Shown here: in pieces, positions 1 through 7,742 of the stretch
How positions within the stretch are numbered: the stretch's first letter is position 1
How the letters are laid out: every line of letters starts with the position of its first letter
Assembly (NCBI GenBank): GCA_049599735.1
Contig: JBMYOX010000028.1
Span: 1 to 41,384 of the forward strand
DNA length: 41,384 bases
From: Pontibacterium sp049599735
GTDB lineage: Bacteria > Pseudomonadota > Gammaproteobacteria > Pseudomonadales > Balneatricaceae
Reading direction: 5' to 3'
The notes under the pieces: generated by a model
Seen by the model: only the letters and a program-made list of their open reading frames with translations
Told to the model about the DNA's origin: nothing
Databases searched by the model: none
Program-made: the position numbers and the translations under genes

Positions 1-126
1 TTCCGACAAGCGCCCACACGAATTATCTGTTCAATTTGTTAAAGAGCGTTGCTTGATACACAGGCCTGCTGAACTCTTCAGCGGCCCGGGAAGCTGTTCG
101 CTTCCGCTGTCTCAAGCGAGGTGCGT
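1..126 (-). other. leader of an rRNA operon (16S gene beyond left edge)
   Basis: On the minus strand this reads as the transcribed leader of a gammaproteobacterial rRNA operon. A boxA-like antitermination element, CGCTCTTTAACA, lies at 37-48. It is followed by a boxC-like GTGTGGGCGCTTG stretch near 11-23, as normally found before 16S rRNA. Two perfect hairpins precede boxA: GCTGAA/TTCAGC at 68-82 and GGAAGC/GCTTCC at 89-105. The second is a good boxB candidate. Known role: NusA/NusB/NusE binding and RNase III processing. The 16S gene itself is not in the window. Confidence 0.85.
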
Positions 127-154
127 ATTCTACATCGCACCATGTTGAAGTCAA
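127..154 (-). promoter_or_regulatory. rRNA operon promoter P2 (sigma-70)
   Basis: Minus-strand TTGACT (149-154), a 16-bp spacer and TAGAAT (127-132). A GC-rich discriminator and CTCGCTTGAGACA follow. The upstream flank is A/T-rich, like an UP element. The promoter fires into the boxA leader. Confidence 0.8.
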
Positions 155-313
155 CCTTTTATTTTGCAAAGTTTCAAAAGTTTTTGAAGCCTTGCCGGTT
201 GTCTTCACTGCCTTATCTCAACCTGAATTTACGTTGTAAATCAGGGAGTTAAAAAGCAGTCTCGTTATCCTCTTCAGCGTCGTTAGAAGCTGTTGTCTCA
301 AGCGAGGAGGCGC

Positions 314-341
314 ATTCTACAGCCCTGAGCCACAGCGTCAA
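314..341 (-). promoter_or_regulatory. rRNA operon promoter P1 (sigma-70)
   Basis: Minus-strand TTGACG (336-341), a 16-bp spacer and TAGAAT (314-319). It has the same architecture and the same downstream CTCGCTTGAGACA block as the promoter at 127-154, so the two form a tandem pair about 187 bp apart. A/T-rich DNA at 345-375 could be an UP element. The interval 155-455 otherwise holds no gene. Confidence 0.75.
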
Positions 342-455
342 CACCGCAATGCAATAAAAGTGAAATTAATTTGAAAACGAGCCGAATCGTATAAAAAACA
401 AACAATTTTGCATGCTTATATTCGAATAAGTGGATACACCACCCGCTTATTGCCT

Positions 456-1091
456 TCAGGAAACCCTAATCTTGCCTGATTGCTTTATCTTCTTGGCCAC
501 ATAGCCGTATAAACGCACACCCAGCAATACCATCAATAAACAGCCATAAATAAATTGCTCAAAGTAGTCCGAACGAATCTGCCAAATGAAATGCACCATC
601 ACCAGCAACGCGATGATGTACACCAGCTTATGTAGCTTCTGCCATTGTTTTCCCAACCTCCGCTGCATCGCCTTTGTTGAGGTCATCCCTAATGGCACTA
701 ACATCAGGAATGCCAGGAAACCCACAACGATATAAGGCCGCTCACTCAACTCCTTCATCAACAGATCTATTTGCCAGCCCAGGATAAACGTCACAAAAGC
801 AAGCAGGTGCACCCCTGCATAAAACAAACTATAGAGCCCCATCATTCGCCGATAGCGCAGCAACACCTTCAGACCAAAGAGCCTTTTCAAGGGCGTGATT
901 AATAGCGTTATCCACAAAAGATTTATCGCCCACAGACCCGTTTGCTTCACAATTTCCAACGCGGGGTCTGCGCCTAAATTGAAGCTATAGGCATCATAAG
1001 TCAGCAAGCCAAGCGGGCCGAGTGGCAATAAAAAAACCAGCCACCACAATAATCGCCTCGCAAGCCCGTTTTGATACCTGCTCAAAACCAC
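456..1091 (-). CDS. msrQ: MsrQ, heme-binding membrane subunit of MsrPQ
   Basis: Inner-membrane b-type heme protein that passes electrons from the quinone pool to the periplasmic methionine-sulfoxide reductase MsrP. The 211-residue length matches the MsrQ/YedZ family. About six hydrophobic segments are visible. Conserved His-containing helices include AGVHLLAF and, further on, HKLVY...MVHFIW, the expected heme ligands. The start is GTG at 1091. It overlaps the last 10 bases of msrP, so the two are translated as a coupled pair. Neighbour order msrP-msrQ is the usual operon. The gene ends about 115 bp before the rRNA P1 promoter on the same strand. Family assignment is confident from sequence and context. 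Confidence 0.93.
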   Translation of the reverse strand: MVLSRYQNGLARRLLWWLVFLLPLGPLGLLTYDAYSFNLGADPALEIVKQTGLWAINLLWITLLITPLKRLFGLKVLLRYRRMMGLYSLFYAGVHLLAFVTFILGWQIDLLMKELSERPYIVVGFLAFLMLVPLGMTSTKAMQRRLGKQWQKLHKLVYIIALLVMVHFIWQIRSDYFEQFIYGCLLMVLLGVRLYGYVAKKIKQSGKIRVS

Positions 1092-2089
1092 TTTTTCAGG
1101 TCCATGCCCTTATACAGCTCAGCCACTTCACTGGCATAACCATTAAAAGGCAAAGTATCCACCCGATTTGGGCTAAACAGTGATGACGGCAGGCGGCGCT
1201 CTGTTGCCTGACTCCAGCGCGGGTGATCCACCTGAGGATTTACATTCGAGTAGAACCCGTATTCATGGGGCGCCATTTGATGCCAGGTAGTTCTGGGCAT
1301 TTTGTCAGTTAATCGAATCCGAACAATCGATTTAATACTCTTAAAACCATATTTCCAGGGCACTACTAAACGCAAAGGCGCACCATTTTGGGGCGGCAGT
1401 GCATTACCATAGACCCCCACTGCCAGCATCGTTAACGGGTGCATAGCCTCATCCAGCCGCAAGCCTTCTGTATAAGGCCACTCTAACGTACTAAAACGCG
1501 ACCTTTGCCCCGGCATCTGGTCAGGATCGTGCAGCGTTGTGAATTCTACATACTTTGCCTTTGAGGTCGGCTCAAATCGCTTCAACAAATCAGCCAGTGA
1601 TAAACCGACCCAAGGTACCACCATCGACCAGGCCTCCACACAACGAAGACGGTAGATTCGCTCCTCCAGCAAATGAGGCCTAATCAGGTCCTCCAGATTG
1701 TAAACACCCGGCTTACTCACTTCACCGCTAATCTCAACCTTCCAGGGGTCTGTATTAAAATTTCGAGCATGCCGTGCGGGATCTTTTTTATCCGTTCCAA
1801 ATTCGTAAAAGTTGTTATAACTCATCACATGAAAATAAGGCGTCATGGCTTCCGTGACTGACAATTTCTTATTTGCCTGACTGGCACGGATTTTAGCCTG
1901 CAACCAGCCGGGACCTCTGTAGATCGGCAAATCCTTCTCAGTTTCATATTTAGGAATGGCATTGACAGAGCCTGCGGCCAGCAGAGCAGAGGAACCTAAA
2001 GCGGCACGCATAAAGCGCCGGCGGTCCAGATAAACAGTCTCAGAGGTAATTTCAGACGAAGGTATCAAATCAGGTTTTTTAATAAACAT
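1082..2089 (-). CDS. msrP: MsrP, periplasmic protein-methionine-sulfoxide reductase (molybdopterin)
   Basis: Catalytic subunit that reduces methionine sulfoxide in oxidised envelope proteins. The 335-residue protein starts with a Tat signal (DRRRFMRAAL at residues 22-31, then a short hydrophobic stretch ending SVNA). The molybdenum-ligand motif RLRCVEAWSMVVPW is present, with Cys at about residue 150. I chose the ATG at 2089, because this gives the usual MsrP N-terminus. An in-frame TTG at 2122 would add 11 unusual residues before the Tat signal. The gene overlaps msrQ by 10 bp. A terminator separates it from pssA upstream, so msrPQ probably has its own promoter in 2090-2193. Confidence 0.94.
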   Translation of the reverse strand: MFIKKPDLIPSSEITSETVYLDRRRFMRAALGSSALLAAGSVNAIPKYETEKDLPIYRGPGWLQAKIRASQANKKLSVTEAMTPYFHVMSYNNFYEFGTDKKDPARHARNFNTDPWKVEISGEVSKPGVYNLEDLIRPHLLEERIYRLRCVEAWSMVVPWVGLSLADLLKRFEPTSKAKYVEFTTLHDPDQMPGQRSRFSTLEWPYTEGLRLDEAMHPLTMLAVGVYGNALPPQNGAPLRLVVPWKYGFKSIKSIVRIRLTDKMPRTTWHQMAPHEYGFYSNVNPQVDHPRWSQATERRLPSSLFSPNRVDTLPFNGYASEVAELYKGMDLKKWF

Positions 2090-2193
2090 ATTGGTATCCA
2101 CAGGCAGCCAGATATACAACAAGACTAACGCCTGAAGATGAAAAGCACCTGAAAAATTACAATTTCACATTATTTCTATAGTCTGCAGACATA

Positions 2194-2233
2194 AAAAAAC
2201 CGGCACTCCCATCAATACATGCCGGTTTTTTTT
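2194..2233 (-). terminator. rho-independent terminator after pssA
   Basis: Inverted repeat AAAACCGGCA...TGCCGGTTTT flanked by A- and T-runs on both sides, just downstream of the pssA stop at 2248. It is symmetrical enough to work on either strand. Confidence 0.85.
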
Positions 2234-2247
2234 GATTTACAGCCCAA

Positions 2248-3009
2248 TCAAGCGGTGCGCTTACGCCTACGCCAGATCCACAGCAGAGGCCCTGAAACCG
2301 CATAGGCCAGCAACAATAACCAGAGGAAGGTCGGTGGATTAATGGAGATAATTGCCAACCCCAGCACAATCGCCGTCAGGATAATAAAAGGCACCTTACC
2401 CCTGAAATCCACATCCTTAAAGCTGTAATAAAGCACATTACTGACCATCAGCACCCCGGCAGCCGCCAGATAAAACGCGATCAGGTAGCTGTACTGAGAA
2501 GCATCTATCCCGTACTCGACCGCCGCCCAGACTAAACCCGCAACAGCCGCCGCGGCAGCCGGACTAGGCAAACCGATAAAATAACGTTTATCCACAGAGC
2601 CAATCTGCGTATTAAAACGCGCTAAACGTAAAGCCGCACCCGCCACGTAGATAAAGGCGGCAAACCAGCCCAGCTTACCCATATCCGCAAGCACCCAGTT
2701 AAAGGCCACCAGCGAAGGTGCAACCCCAAAGGACACCATGTCAGATAACGAATCGTATTCAGCCCCAAATGCACTGGAGGTATTTGTCATACGGGCGACA
2801 CGACCATCCAGACCATCAAAAACCATGGCAACAAAGATAGCAATGGCTGCATTTTCAAACTGGCCAGCCATGCCAGAGGTTACCGCATAAAAACCCGCAA
2901 ACAGTGCACCTGTCGTGAACAGGTTAGGCAGCAGATAGATACCCCGGCTGCGCGGCTTAGAATGCTCCACGTCGGCATCCGACTTAGTGTTGTCCTGTTG
3001 ATCAGTCAT
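2248..3009 (-). CDS. pssA: CDP-diacylglycerol--serine O-phosphatidyltransferase
   Basis: Makes phosphatidylserine from CDP-diacylglycerol and L-serine in the inner membrane, the first step to phosphatidylethanolamine. The CDP-alcohol phosphotransferase signature DG-x2-AR-x8-G-x3-D-x3-D is visible as DGLDGRVARM...GAEYDSLSD. Multiple membrane helices follow. The length of 253 residues suits the integral-membrane (type II) PssA. I chose ATG 3009: an AGGAT ribosome site precedes it, and the reading frame upstream (to 3225) encodes nothing PssA-like and contains the promoter. In pseudomonads this gene follows ilvIHC and precedes msrPQ. Here msrPQ is still next to it, but an 8.9-kb unrelated block separates it from ilvIH. 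Confidence 0.93.
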   Translation of the reverse strand: MTDQQDNTKSDADVEHSKPRSRGIYLLPNLFTTGALFAGFYAVTSGMAGQFENAAIAIFVAMVFDGLDGRVARMTNTSSAFGAEYDSLSDMVSFGVAPSLVAFNWVLADMGKLGWFAAFIYVAGAALRLARFNTQIGSVDKRYFIGLPSPAAAAAVAGLVWAAVEYGIDASQYSYLIAFYLAAAGVLMVSNVLYYSFKDVDFRGKVPFIILTAIVLGLAIISINPPTFLWLLLLAYAVSGPLLWIWRRRKRTA

Positions 3010-3044
3010 ACTGTTTTCAGATCCTGTTATCACAAAGAACCGAC

Positions 3045-3074
3045 ATTCTACTGCGCACAGGCCCTTAACCTCAA
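3045..3074 (-). promoter_or_regulatory. candidate sigma-70 promoter for pssA
   Basis: Minus-strand TTGAGG (3069-3074), an 18-bp spacer and TAGAAT (3045-3050), about 36 bp before the chosen pssA start. The rest of 3075-3340 between pssA and the aap operon contains no convincing gene. Confidence 0.5.
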
Positions 3075-3340
3075 ATAACAAATCACTAGCTGCTGCTTTC
3101 AGATCAATAAATAAGCCCGGGGATCTCAATTGAGCAAACTCGCCAACCACCCCAAGCCCACGCACATCAACAGTTATGCCAAAATATCTCAGGTTGACAA
3201 CTCCAAAACCTGATCGTTCACTCAATAAAAATCAAATTTTTCCTTTGAAAAAGTTCGCACAAAGTATTATTACTATTCGGGTTGCAGCGGCCATTACCAT
3301 GAAAAATTGGTATTTCCAGACGCAATAATAAAAATAACAA

Positions 3341-3360
3341 CCTTCAATTAAAAATGAAGG
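3341..3360. repeat. small hairpin next to the aap promoter
   Basis: Perfect inverted repeat CCTTCA...TGAAGG with an 8-base loop, ending three bases before the sigma-54-like element. A second short inverted repeat, TACCA...TGGTA, lies at about 3296-3312. Either could be an operator or a stray hairpin; nothing in the sequence decides. Confidence 0.35.
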
Positions 3361-3363
3361 ACG

Positions 3364-3381
3364 TTGGTACAGTTTGTGCTT
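3364..3381 (+). promoter_or_regulatory. candidate sigma-54 (RpoN) promoter of the aap operon
   Basis: TTGGTACAGTTTGTGCTT matches the -24/-12 pattern (TTGGCAC-N5-TTGC). It has the invariant GG and GC exactly 10 bases apart and lies 46 bp before the aapJ ATG. Nitrogen-regulated amino-acid importers commonly use sigma-54, so the context fits. No clear NtrC site was found upstream. Confidence 0.55.
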
Positions 3382-3426
3382 GAACTATAAATACACATAC
3401 GAGCTTAAACAGTTGAGGAATTACAA

Positions 3427-4434
3427 ATGAAAAAACTTTTAGTGGCAGCTTTAGCTACCGTTGCATCAACAGGCGCAATGGCAGCCGGTACACTGGATGC
3501 AGTAAAAGAACGTGGCTACATTCAGTGTGGCGTAACAAGCGGTGTCCCTGGTTTTTCGGTGCCTGATGATAAAGGTAACTGGAAAGGGCTTGATGTGGAC
3601 ATCTGCCGTGCCGTTGCTGCTGCAACTCTTGGCGATGCATCAAAAGTCAAATACACCCCTCTAACTGCCAAGGAACGTTTCACCGCATTGGCTTCCGGTG
3701 AAATTGATATGTTATCCCGTGTAACCACCTGGACACTGAGCCGTGACACTCAGCTGGGTATCAACTTTGCTGGCGTGACTTACTACGACGGTCAGGGTTT
3801 CCTGGTTAAGAAAGACCTGGGCCTTAAAAGTGTTAAAGAATTAAGCGGCGCAACCGTGTGTGTACAATCTGGTACCACCACCGAACTGAACATGGCCGAT
3901 TACTTCCGCTCTAATGGCATGGAGTACAAGCCAGTTGTATTTGACACCAACGAACAAGCCGCTACCAGCTTTGATACCGGCCGTTGTGATGCGTTCACCA
4001 CTGACTTGTCCCAGGCTTATGGCCTGCGTACCCGCATGAGCAACCCTGCCGCAGTTGTTTCGCTGCCTGAAGTGATCTCTAAAGAGCCACTGGGCCCGGT
4101 TGTGCGCCAGGGTGACGATAACTGGTTTAATATCGTCAAGTGGTCACTTAATGCCATGCTGAATGCTGAGGAATTAGGCATTACCTCCGCTAACGTCGAT
4201 AAAATGAAGTCCAGCACTAACCCGAATGTGAAGCGTATTCTGGGTGTGGACAATACCTTAGGCAAAGGCATGAAGCTTGATAATGCCTGGTCTTACCGCA
4301 TCATCAAACAAGTTGGCAACTACGCTGAAGCTTTTGATCGCAACGTAGGTAAAGACTCTCCTCTGCAAATCGATCGTGGTATCAACAAGCTGTGGAATAA
4401 CGGTGGTCTGCAGTACGCACCACCTATCCGTTAA
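3427..4434 (+). CDS. aapJ: periplasmic amino-acid-binding protein of an Aap-type ABC transporter
   Basis: Substrate-binding protein that captures L-amino acids in the periplasm and delivers them to AapQM. It has 335 residues with a clear signal peptide (MKKLLVAALATVAS...AMA). The mature part carries the hallmark Cys-containing motifs of the AapJ branch (QCGVTSGVPGFS, GLDVDICRAVAAA, GRCDAFTTDLSQ). GAGGA precedes the ATG at proper spacing. It is the first gene of a four-gene operon (binding protein, two permeases, ATPase). Known Aap systems are broad-range general L-amino-acid importers. Exact specificity here, for instance for branched-chain amino acids as the ilv neighbours might suggest, cannot be read from sequence. 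Confidence 0.9.
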   Translation: MKKLLVAALATVASTGAMAAGTLDAVKERGYIQCGVTSGVPGFSVPDDKGNWKGLDVDICRAVAAATLGDASKVKYTPLTAKERFTALASGEIDMLSRVTTWTLSRDTQLGINFAGVTYYDGQGFLVKKDLGLKSVKELSGATVCVQSGTTTELNMADYFRSNGMEYKPVVFDTNEQAATSFDTGRCDAFTTDLSQAYGLRTRMSNPAAVVSLPEVISKEPLGPVVRQGDDNWFNIVKWSLNAMLNAEELGITSANVDKMKSSTNPNVKRILGVDNTLGKGMKLDNAWSYRIIKQVGNYAEAFDRNVGKDSPLQIDRGINKLWNNGGLQYAPPIR

Positions 4435-4477
4435 GACTTACTCTCACTGCAACCGTAGCGTCTGAGTTTTAGCACCT

Positions 4478-4503
4478 GCGACCGGGATTGTCTTCCCGGT
4501 CGC
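4478..4503 (+). other. intercistronic hairpin between aapJ and aapQ
   Basis: A perfect 10-bp stem, GCGACCGGGA/TCCCGGTCGC, with a 6-base loop in the 110-bp aapJ-aapQ gap. There is no strong T-run after it. Such stems often protect the 3' end of the binding-protein message or partly terminate transcription, giving more binding protein than permease. That role is inference. Confidence 0.6.
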
Positions 4504-4544
4504 TTTATCCCCCTTAAGTGCGCTACCTTTTTAGAGATCGACCC

Positions 4545-5753
4545 ATGTCTGACGATCCATCCAAACAAAAGCGCGGGGCGGACTCCCCACCCTCAGCACC
4601 TGAATCTCGCTTCTGGAACGACCCGGCCAAGCGCGCCTTGTTGTTTCAATTTCTGCTGATCGCTTCGATTTGTGGTGTTGGCTACGTGATGGTAACCAAT
4701 ACACTCAACAACCTGGAACAACGTGGTATATCCACCGGTTTTGAGTTCCTGGGTGAAGAAGCCGGATTTGGCATTCCCTTATCCCTGGTTGAATATGACG
4801 AATCACACACCTACGGCAGGACTTTTCTTGTAGGCCTGCTGAATACCGTGTTGATTTCAGTGATGGGCATTATTTCCGCGACTATCCTGGGGTTCACCCT
4901 CGGCATCGCACGCCTGTCTGACAACTGGCTGATATCACGACTTTCCACCGTCTATATCGAAATTTTCCGTAACATTCCTTTACTGTTACAGATTTTTTTC
5001 TGGTATTTTGCCGTGTTACGGGCACTACCCTCCCCCCGGCAAAGCATTGAATTTCTGGGCAGCTTTCTGAATATCAGAGGTTTGTCCATGCCGTCGCCTG
5101 TGGCTCAGGACGGCTTTAGTTATGTTATCTATGCACTCGTACTTGCGATCATTTTGTGCGTTTTTGTTGCCAAACGCTCCAAAAACATGCAAAACGCCAC
5201 AGGTCAGACTCTGCCGGTTACCTGGATCAACCTGGGTTTACTGATCGGTTTGCCGCTGCTGGTCTTCCTGGTCAACGGTATGCCCATGACACTGGATCAC
5301 CCTGAGTTAAAAGGTTTTAACTTCAAAGGTGGCATGACGCTTATTCCTGAACTGGTCGCACTCTGGCTGGCACTCACTATTTATACCGCCGCCTTTATTG
5401 CCGAAACCGTCAGGGGTGGCATTCTGGCAGTACCGGGCGGCCAACTTGAAGCAGCCTCTGCGTTAGGCTTGCCAAAAGTACGCACCCTTCGCCTGATCGT
5501 TATCCCTCAGGCAATGCGCGTTATTATTCCACCGCTGACCAGTCAGTATCTGAACCTGGCAAAAAACTCATCGTTAGCAACCGCGATTGGCTACCCCGAC
5601 CTGGTCAGTGTATTCGCCGGTACAACACTCAACCAAACCGGCCGTGCCATCGAAGTGATTAGTATGACAATGGCGGTCTACCTGGCACTGAGCCTGCTGA
5701 CATCTCTCTTTATGAACTGGTACAACAAGCGCATGGCGCTGGTTGAGCGATAG
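4545..5753 (+). CDS. aapQ: amino-acid ABC transporter permease (AapQ-type)
   Basis: Inner-membrane permease of the importer, 402 residues, with a hydrophilic N-terminal tail and about eight membrane helices. The C-terminal half carries the EAA loop, EAASALGLPKVRTLRLIVIP, that contacts the ATPase. AapQ proteins are longer than the usual His/Glu-type permeases because of an inserted periplasmic/membrane segment (here about residues 170-250); the length fits. I chose ATG 4545 (MSDDPSKQ) over an in-frame GTG at 4518. It lies downstream of the intercistronic hairpin and 12 bp before aapM. Confidence 0.9.
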   Translation: MSDDPSKQKRGADSPPSAPESRFWNDPAKRALLFQFLLIASICGVGYVMVTNTLNNLEQRGISTGFEFLGEEAGFGIPLSLVEYDESHTYGRTFLVGLLNTVLISVMGIISATILGFTLGIARLSDNWLISRLSTVYIEIFRNIPLLLQIFFWYFAVLRALPSPRQSIEFLGSFLNIRGLSMPSPVAQDGFSYVIYALVLAIILCVFVAKRSKNMQNATGQTLPVTWINLGLLIGLPLLVFLVNGMPMTLDHPELKGFNFKGGMTLIPELVALWLALTIYTAAFIAETVRGGILAVPGGQLEAASALGLPKVRTLRLIVIPQAMRVIIPPLTSQYLNLAKNSSLATAIGYPDLVSVFAGTTLNQTGRAIEVISMTMAVYLALSLLTSLFMNWYNKRMALVER

Positions 5754-5765
5754 GAGGCTGGTAAT

Positions 5766-6866
5766 ATGAAATATGAAATACAACCCACACTGGCTCCACC
5801 TGCCAGCACCGTTGGTCTGATCGGATGGCTTCGCAAGAATCTGTTTAACGGGCCGTTCAATTCAATATTTACACTGCTGCTGGGTTATCTGGTTATTTCG
5901 CTCTCAATACCCAGCCTGAACTGGCTGTTTATTGATGCGGACTGGTTCGGAAGCAGTCGTGATGCCTGTACCTCAGGTGGCGCTTGCTGGGTCTTTATCG
6001 GCAACCGCCTGGACCAGTTCCTATATGGTTTCTATCCGGATAGCGAGTACTGGCGGCTCAACTATAGCTTCCTGATACTGGTCGTTGCGATTGCCTGGCT
6101 GCTGCTGCCTAAGACACCTTTTAAAGGTTTGGTCGGTTTCTTCGTGCTTGTTATCTACCCTATTATTGCCTTCTACCTGTTAACCGGCGGCTCGTTTGGC
6201 CTGCCTTCGGTAGATACGCATAAATGGGGCGGATTCAGTCTCACGCTGGTCCTCGCCTTTGTTGGTATTGTGGCTTCTTTGCCGTTTGGTGTGTTGCTGG
6301 CGCTTGGGCGAAGCTCAGATATGCCCGTAGTACGTTCAATGTCGGTGATTTACATCGAGGTTTGGCGTGGTGTGCCGCTGATCACTGTGCTCTTTATGGC
6401 ATCCGTGATGCTGCCCTTGTTCTTCCCTGAAGATATGACCTTTGACAAACTGCTGCGTGCTTTAATCGGCATCACGTTATTCCAGTCAGCCTATATGGCT
6501 GAAGTTGTCCGAGGTGGGTTACAGGCCATTCCAAAAGGCCAGTATGAAGCTGCAGACGCGCTGGGCCTGAGTTACTGGAAAAAAATGCTGCTGATTATTC
6601 TTCCTCAGGCTCTGAAACTGATGATTCCGGGTATTGTGAATACCTTTATCGCCCTGTTCAAAGACACCAGCCTTGTGGTGATTATCGGCCTCTTTGACTT
6701 GCTCGCCATTATGCAGGCGGCCAGTAACGACCCACTCTGGATTGGCTATGCAACAGAAGGTTATATCTTTGTTGCCCTGATGTTCTGGATATTCTGTTTT
6801 AGCATGTCACGTTACAGCATGCACCTTGAACGAAAATTGCACACTGGCCATGGCAACCGTGCCTGA
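5766..6866 (+). CDS. aapM: amino-acid ABC transporter permease (AapM-type)
   Basis: Second permease subunit, 366 residues, pairing with AapQ. Several N-terminal helices precede the conserved permease domain (WGGFSLTLVLAF onward) with the EAA loop EAADALGLSYWKKMLLIILP. AGGAGG lies 8 bases before the ATG at 5766, a strong ribosome site. It begins 12 bp after the aapQ stop and ends 16 bp before the ATPase start. The paralogous permease pair with extended N-termini is typical of AapQM rather than of simpler polar-amino-acid systems. Confidence 0.9.
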   Translation: MKYEIQPTLAPPASTVGLIGWLRKNLFNGPFNSIFTLLLGYLVISLSIPSLNWLFIDADWFGSSRDACTSGGACWVFIGNRLDQFLYGFYPDSEYWRLNYSFLILVVAIAWLLLPKTPFKGLVGFFVLVIYPIIAFYLLTGGSFGLPSVDTHKWGGFSLTLVLAFVGIVASLPFGVLLALGRSSDMPVVRSMSVIYIEVWRGVPLITVLFMASVMLPLFFPEDMTFDKLLRALIGITLFQSAYMAEVVRGGLQAIPKGQYEAADALGLSYWKKMLLIILPQALKLMIPGIVNTFIALFKDTSLVVIIGLFDLLAIMQAASNDPLWIGYATEGYIFVALMFWIFCFSMSRYSMHLERKLHTGHGNRA

Positions 6867-6882
6867 TTTGGAGACAACAAAA

Positions 6883-7644
6883 ATGCTAAAAGATCCACAC
6901 ATCTCAGAGAACCTGATGGTCGAGCTGCGCAATCTGAATAAATGGTACGGCGACTTTCACGTATTAAAAAATATCAATCTTGAAGTCCGTAAAGGGGAAC
7001 GTATTGTAATCTGCGGCCCATCCGGCTCAGGCAAGTCCACGATGATCCGTTGCATCAACCGCCTGGAAGAGCACCAACAGGGTGACATTATTGTTAATGG
7101 CATTCCCATGACTGCAGATCTGAAAAATACGGAGTCCATCCGTAAAGAGGTAGGCATGGTTTTCCAGCACTTCAACCTGTTTCCGCACCTGACCGTGCTG
7201 GAAAACTGTGTGCTGGCCCCTATCTGGGTAAGAAAAATTCCGCGTAAGGACGCTGAAGCAACCGCTATGAAGTTTCTGGAACGTGTAAAAATTCCTGATC
7301 AAGCCAACAAATTTCCGGGGCAGTTATCCGGCGGACAGCAGCAACGTGTAGCGATTGCCCGCTCTCTCTGCATGAATCCGGATATTATGCTCTTTGATGA
7401 ACCGACCTCTGCACTGGATCCCGAAATGATCAAGGAAGTGCTGGATGTCATGATCGAGCTGGCCGAAGAAGGTATGACCATGCTCTGTGTGACCCATGAG
7501 ATGGGCTTTGCCAAAACTGTGGCTGACCGGGTTATCTTTATGGATGCCGGACAAATTATTGAAGAAAACGAACCAAACCAGTTCTTTAATAATCCCGAAC
7601 ATGAACGTACACAGCTCTTCCTGAGTCAGATTTTGCAGCACTGA
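6883..7644 (+). CDS. aapP: amino-acid ABC transporter ATPase (AapP-type)
   Basis: Cytoplasmic ATPase that powers the importer, 253 residues. Walker A GPSGSGKST (residues 45-53), Q-loop (VFQHFNLFP), ABC signature LSGGQQQR, Walker B IMLFDEPTSALD and switch His (VTHEMG) are all intact. I chose ATG 6883, which has GGAGA nine bases upstream. Two earlier in-frame starts (6826, 6850) lie inside aapM and have no ribosome site. It is the last gene of the operon and is followed by a strong terminator. Confidence 0.94.
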   Translation: MLKDPHISENLMVELRNLNKWYGDFHVLKNINLEVRKGERIVICGPSGSGKSTMIRCINRLEEHQQGDIIVNGIPMTADLKNTESIRKEVGMVFQHFNLFPHLTVLENCVLAPIWVRKIPRKDAEATAMKFLERVKIPDQANKFPGQLSGGQQQRVAIARSLCMNPDIMLFDEPTSALDPEMIKEVLDVMIELAEEGMTMLCVTHEMGFAKTVADRVIFMDAGQIIEENEPNQFFNNPEHERTQLFLSQILQH

Positions 7645-7671
7645 TACAAACTGCACCTCAGGCAAACCACC

Positions 7672-7696
7672 AACCCCGCTTTATGCGGGGTTTTTA
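7672..7696 (+). terminator. rho-independent terminator of the aap operon
   Basis: Stem AACCCCGC/GCGGGGTT with loop TTTAT, followed by a run of Ts, 27 bp after the aapP stop. Confidence 0.92.
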
Positions 7697-7742
7697 GTCA
7701 TCAGACGTTGATTGATAACCTTTATAAATGTAACTTTTCTGC

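Noticed and set aside
2090..2122. TTG start at 2122 for MsrP
   Set aside because: ATG 2089 gives the normal Tat-signal N-terminus; the 11 extra residues are atypical.
3010..3225. N-terminal 72-residue extension of PssA
   Set aside because: Not PssA-like, contains a good promoter, and ATG 3009 has a ribosome site.
3296..3312. NtrC binding site upstream of aapJ
   Set aside because: TACCA...TGGTA is an inverted repeat, but its spacing does not fit NtrC.
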